A stretch of DNA of 64,000 nucleotides from Paralvinella palmiformis (Eukaryota > Annelida > Polychaeta > Terebellida > Alvinellidae): positions 387,001-451,000 of the forward strand of contig JAODUP010000066.1 of the NCBI GenBank assembly GCA_025642065.1, in the 5' to 3' direction. The translations under genes and the position numbers were made by a program. This document shows positions 59,830-64,000 of this stretch, piece by piece (within the stretch, counting starts at the first letter, position 1; each line of letters begins with the position of its first letter). The notes beneath the pieces are model-generated. The model saw only the letters and a program-made list of their open reading frames with translations. It made no database searches and had not been told where the DNA came from.

Positions 59830-60300
59830 AGACTGATCTGAGGGAAAGGAAACTTAGAAAGGATAAGCGAGTCTGAAAATGTGAGTTTTCAAATGGTGGC
59901 GGAAAGAAACTATGCTAATTGATGATTTAACATGTTCAGAGAGTGAATTCCAAACAGTAGGGACAGCCACTGAAAAAGAACGAGTCTCAGTATGAGTTTT
60001 AACCCGTGAACAGACAACAAGTGAAAACCAGATGAACGGGTTCGGGTTCTAAAGAAGGCATGGAAAACAGATATGTAGGTTCTCCAAAAGGAAGAGTTTG
60101 ATAGATAATAGTGCAGAGTTTTAAAATAAATAGGGAGCCAGTGAAGAGATTTCAGAAGTGGGACAGAATGAGAAAACCGAGGAGAACATGTGACAACCCT
60201 ATCTAAACAGGTTTGAACACATTTGACGTTTTAGAATATCCTTAGATGCAATTTCACAAAAAAAGAGTTGCAGTAACCAAGCTTACAAGTAATGAGTTTT
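59830..60300 (-). mobile_element. LINE 3' fragment, minus strand
   Basis: From about 59990 down, the minus strand encodes ETRSFSVAVPTVWNSLSEHV followed by SFRHHLKTHIFRLAYP. This is the conserved end of L2/Nimb-type RT proteins (SFSVAAPTLWNSLP). The adjoining sequence, read on the + strand, has GGGAGCCAGTGAAGAGATTT and AGAGTTGCAGTAACCAAGC, which are conserved phrases from the same repeat type. Confidence 0.85.
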
Positions 60301-60329
60301 GTCGCAATGTAAATGGATCACTGACAGTT

Positions 60330-60510
60330 TGGCCAGCCATGGGTGGCAAAAGAAATCTAGGATGGCAACGAAAATGGTGGAGAGATGAACTACAACGGTA
60401 CCGAGGCAATGTAAACTGGTACATGACTGCAACAAATCGATACCTTTGGGAGCAAACATACTAAGGCTTTCGTCCAGCAGTGGACTCATCATGGCTGAAA
60501 ATGGAATGGA
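60330..60510 (+). mobile_element. LINE C-terminal tail (WRDEL...W motif)
   Basis: The + strand reads GWQRKWWRDELQRYRGNVNW and TATNRYLWEQTY, a stop, then FRPAVDSS. Several LINE polyproteins end with a 'RWRDDL...W...A.DR..W' tail and a short Cys-free stretch; this fits. It abuts the opposite-strand LINE fragment at 59830-60300. Confidence 0.45.
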
Positions 60511-60984
60511 GCAACTTTAATAAAGAGGGCCTACATAATCGATTAATATGGAGATATGCAATTAAGCAACTAAGTAACAACCTTATGCACACATATACAT
60601 AGAGAGAGAGAGAGAATCACGGACGCATAAACTCGTACAATCACACACACACGCATATATATCCTATTTATATATGTTTTATAAACGTCATGAAAATCTC
60701 TGTCGCAGCATTTATATAATTAACACACACACTACTTATATTGTAACATTGTAATTGGGCGTTCTCTGCATTTCTAAGTATATTTAATGCAGATGAAGCA
60801 CAAACACAATTTAAATGTTTTATCTTTATTGCCTCAGTGAATTATTTACATATAAATGTATTAAAGATGTTCATAACAAAAATAACTTGTGGATTGTTTT
60901 TAAATTAACTGATACTCATCAGTTACTAAATTAATAATCACTTCTTCTCAATCATACTGGATAAGTTCATTATTAACCAGTGAT
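60511..60984. other. Intergenic, no gene seen
   Basis: Short (GA)n at 60601-60615 and CA-rich DNA near 60642; otherwise AT-rich. Confidence 0.5.
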
Positions 60985-61275
60985 TTTATTATTTTGAAGC
61001 ATTACTGTTATTAATTGTTAACTGTGTGGAGATCTATGTCTATGATAATACTGGAGATAAGTTGGCGCTTGTGCAACTATCACAGGTTGTGTGTATCGTG
61101 TGGACTGATTAACCAGACTATTCCTATAAGAAAATTCGTACTGACAATTATTGTTTAGTATAGTAGCTGTGCCAATAACTCAAATCACATTATTTCTTGT
61201 CATTACAGTTCTAGTCAAGCTGAGTTTTCCTTTTGTCATTTAACTTTTGTTTTGTTGGATGATTTGATGAAGTTT
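60985..61275 (-). repeat. Dispersed repeat D, second copy (inverted relative to 31480-31800)
   Basis: Contains TTACTGTTATTAATTGTTAA, GTGCAACTATCACAGGTTGT, GTGGACTGATTAACCAGACT and TTTTGTTGGATGATTTGATG, each the inverse complement of a block at 31480-31800. Just outside, TATTTGATTATGGTATGAT (about 61305) also occurs beside the R1 copy at about 56566. Confidence 0.85.
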
Positions 61276-61790
61276 ACGAGTTTCCATTTTAATGATAGAC
61301 AATTATTTGATTATGGTATGATAGCATACTGATAGAACAATGTGATTAATGAGTAATGCTATGAATCATCTTGTTGTATTTAAACGATTTGCAAACATCA
61401 CAAATACTGTAATAATTGCAATTCAATAAATCTATTCATTAATCATTTGATCCCTTTACAGTGTCTAATACGCATCTGGGTAGATTGCCTTGTTAAACGG
61501 TCCGCCTGGTTTTCATAATTATAATCATATATATTGTTAAAGGATATTGGAAGTTTTCATGGATCATAGTCATACATCAATAACGATTTCTCATATTCAA
61601 TTTGATTTAGCAATTTGGCAGGATTGACTCCGTTCGTACACTAACCGGGGCCATTTATATTCATTTGCAGGCGATTTCCAGCAATAGAGAGATGAGAAAA
61701 CAGTGGTTGTCGAGAACGTTTCCACTCTCCCGATTATAAATCAAATGAGTAGCTCATATGGTCACCTGCCGTGGAGCTGCGGACCAGAAG

Positions 61791-61937
61791 AGAAGATGGA
61801 CTCCCATGTATGATATTTCTAACAGTGTTTATTTGTTCTACATGCAAAGTAAAATATTTAATTTAGAAGATGGACTCCCATGTATGATATTTCTAACAGT
61901 GTTTATTTGTTCTACATGCAAAGTAAAATATTTAATT
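61791..61937. repeat. Perfect 74-bp tandem duplication
   Basis: The segment starting AGAAGATGGACTCCCATGTA at 61791 recurs at 61865 and runs identically through TAAAATATTTAATT at 61937, with no mismatch that I can see. It is a very recent duplication. Confidence 0.97.
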
Positions 61938-62468
61938 GGCAAGTTGACCGAGCGGTCCCCAACATATACGCCATTAACCATCATCTAATCTGAGGAAACC
62001 AAACCGTCTGAGAGGAGGACCCCCCACTCTTCCCCCACAGTCAGAGTGATCCAGTCATTGATTTGGTCACCCCAAGGGTGGTATTGCCTACTCCAGCTTC
62101 AACGGGGTTTTGTAACTACAAGAAGCCGTACAACTCTGGGGGTGCCAATGCTGGTTGTAGGCTCGCAAGGGTTCCGTATTGCTTTAGGGTCATCGAGTCA
62201 CCGCCTTGAACATTGATGAGTGTTTGAAACATGTTGCAAGCAGAAAGAATATTGACACCAAAGTATTCAGCTTCAATAGCGATGCTAAATACCCAGTGGG
62301 TGGAATTCCTAACTCTAAAGATGCCCAAAATCCAGATCTGTTGCTCCGCATCAACAACAACAACATATACTGCGGAAACCTTAGAAACTATGTCTGTGTA
62401 TGTGTTTCAAGGCTACAAGCCACCTAATGTCAAATCTTACACTCTAGTAAAGACATGAAACGTCATCT

Positions 62469-63545
62469 TTGACTTCATCTTTATCAAATATATTTCTAGC
62501 CAGTTTCTTTTTACTATGTATATCTAAACCTACCATAATACCTGATCACTCACCAGCATTAATTGAATCTAACATGCTAGTAGAAGATATTTCAGATCAC
62601 TTGCCAATTCTTTCTCAATGTCTATCAAAGGACTCCCTCTGGAAATATCTTAATGATACCAAGATGGACTGGAGAACAATAAACTCATTATATAGATCTT
62701 CAAATAAAATGATATTATCACAATAGCTTTTTATTCTGATGGTAATGTAGGAACTGAGATTGAAGATATATCACCAGGAGTTTCGTAAATATTTTTATTA
62801 ATATTGGTAAAATATAGGCTGAGAAAATATCACTGTCAAATTATTAGCCTGATGATTATTTTAGCCAAAAAAAGTACCTTATCGCAAATCACCTACTGAT
62901 TACAATGAAATTTTGAAACTACTACAAGATCTAAAACCAACAAACAGAGTTGATAATATAAAGTCATAACCATCGAAAGAGTTAGATACATACGTTGCCA
63001 ATATTTCTAGTATTCTCATTAACAAATCAATAACCAGTGGATTTCTTTCTTCAGAATTCTAAACCTTTCCAAGATAATATATAAATCAAAATGACAATTT
63101 ACATATTATAGAGCCGTATAATTTGTTTCCAATACTGTCCAAGATTGATGAAAAGGCTTTAGATAAGAAATTGTGAATAGTCAACATATATTGAATAATA
63201 AGCAATTGATTTTCAAGATAATAAAATAAAATAACAGCACTGGTTCTGGTACAAAATTAGTCAAATAAATTGGGAAAATCCTAGAAGTTATGTCTATGCT
63301 GTGTTATCTAATGTAATTTATCCCGTGCATTTGATATCATTATTTATGAAATTCCTTTGAGAAAGCTACAGCATTATGGTATAAGAGGTTATGCACTCGA
63401 CTGGTTTAGAAGTCATTTAGCCAAAAAGGAAACATTATTTAAATTACACTGGGAACGATTCTGAAGTTGAAAACGTCCATATAGCTGTTCGACAGGGATC
63501 TGTACTGGGTCAGTTCGATTTAATATAATGAATAATCTACCAATA
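62469..63545 (+). mobile_element. LINE with endonuclease end and RT start (Jockey/CR1-type), decayed
   Basis: The + strand reads KPTIIPDHSPALIESNM and VEDISDHLPIL (62535-62610), the end of an APE endonuclease domain. It continues with SPTDYNEILKLLQDLKP (about 62890-62940), EPYNLFPILSKIDEKALD (63110-63165), SRAFDIIIYEIPLRKLQHYG with IRGYALDWFRSHLAK (63325-63425), and the GVPQGSVLG-equivalent box near 63495. RT ends before the palm. Stops throughout. Confidence 0.87.
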
Positions 63546-64000
63546 TACAAACATTAATTACCAATTTAATGCAATGATTCATGAAATACAACTCTAACGG
63601 GCTTGATCACTGCAAACAAACTTTCTTAAATTGATTCTATAAAATTTTGGTAAGTTGTTGTGGGGAGTCAGCCGTGACTGCTTCTAATGCCTATGCAGAG
63701 CCAAGGCATGAAAACCAGCCAGCGCCCAAGTGTGAAGGGAAGGCCACTGTTTTGACAACTTGGCGTACGCATCTTCGCACAAGACGGGGAATCCGGGATG
63801 GCAGGAAGTTAATAAGGCATACTAAACGTGTTAAATTAACAACAGCCAGCTACAAAGTAAATGGTTATCCCAATAAACCTGGTGTAAATGCCAGGAATCT
63901 TATTTCTTTAACTGGCAATGAGCCGGCGAAGTCTTTGTTTAATGTGTAAAGTTATTGTGTGCCCTCATCGTAGACGTGCAAATGTTTTAAAACAAAAAGC
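63546..64000 (+). other. Unrecognised 100-codon open frame
   Basis: An open stretch at 63647-63949 is noticeably richer in Arg, Lys, Thr and Ala codons than its surroundings (TTWRTHLRTRRGIRDGRK, SYKVNGYPNKPGVNARNL). I do not recognise it and no splice sites were assigned. It follows a LINE fragment and may be transposon-derived. Confidence 0.25.

Overview
The window is AT-rich animal DNA with spliced genes and introns of about 140 to 1750 bp. It has long dinucleotide tracts and a dense layer of decayed retrotransposons, DNA transposons and tRNA-derived SINEs. The one clear host gene has short introns, and the repeat families look like those of aquatic invertebrates. I would place it in an invertebrate, possibly a mollusc or another lophotrochozoan, but the sequence does not settle the phylum. 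There is no bacterial content and no CRISPR array.

Region 1-5 kb holds the 3' end of one confidently recognised gene on the + strand: the conserved C-terminal (CCT/PF2) domain of a SPAK/OSR1 (Drosophila fray) kinase. It is in six exons (2075-4956), with a possible seventh at 241-327. Its introns carry a 7 x 56-bp tandem repeat and a complete hAT element of 1195 bp with terminal inverted repeats and an 8-bp target duplication. Region 5-9.6 kb is mostly empty, with a SINE, a hairpin repeat and one orphan exon-like frame (9021-9190).

Region 9.7-15.3 kb is a nested cluster. A LINE with endonuclease, RT and RNase H is interrupted in its endonuclease by a SINE. It is split again by a 2.5-kb broken gene on the minus strand whose C-terminal half has the acidic-motif layout of a FEN1/XPG-type PIN-like nuclease; that gene is the most interesting object here. 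Region 15.3-31 kb holds unassigned frames, an unclassified repeat (R1) with a (CA)n tail, two more SINEs, a P2X7-like fragment, a small LINE, and a membrane-protein-like exon running into a GGNGGD-type minisatellite.

Region 31-44 kb holds one half of an inverted repeat pair, an acidic hypothetical exon, a hAT transposase fragment, a LINE split by a 1.6-kb insertion, and a decayed Ty3/gypsy element containing a SINE. A (GA)27 tract has grown inside that element's reverse transcriptase. Region 44-64 kb is almost entirely LINE debris on both strands from at least four lineages. It also has further copies of R1, SINE B and the inverted repeat, a possible NRF1/YY1-type promoter near 53.3-53.7 kb, and two recent tandem duplications.

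Functionally, only the SPAK/OSR1-like gene looks intact: its C-terminal domain would recruit WNK kinases and cation-chloride cotransporters through RFxV/I peptides. The transposon frames all carry stops and frameshifts and appear dead.
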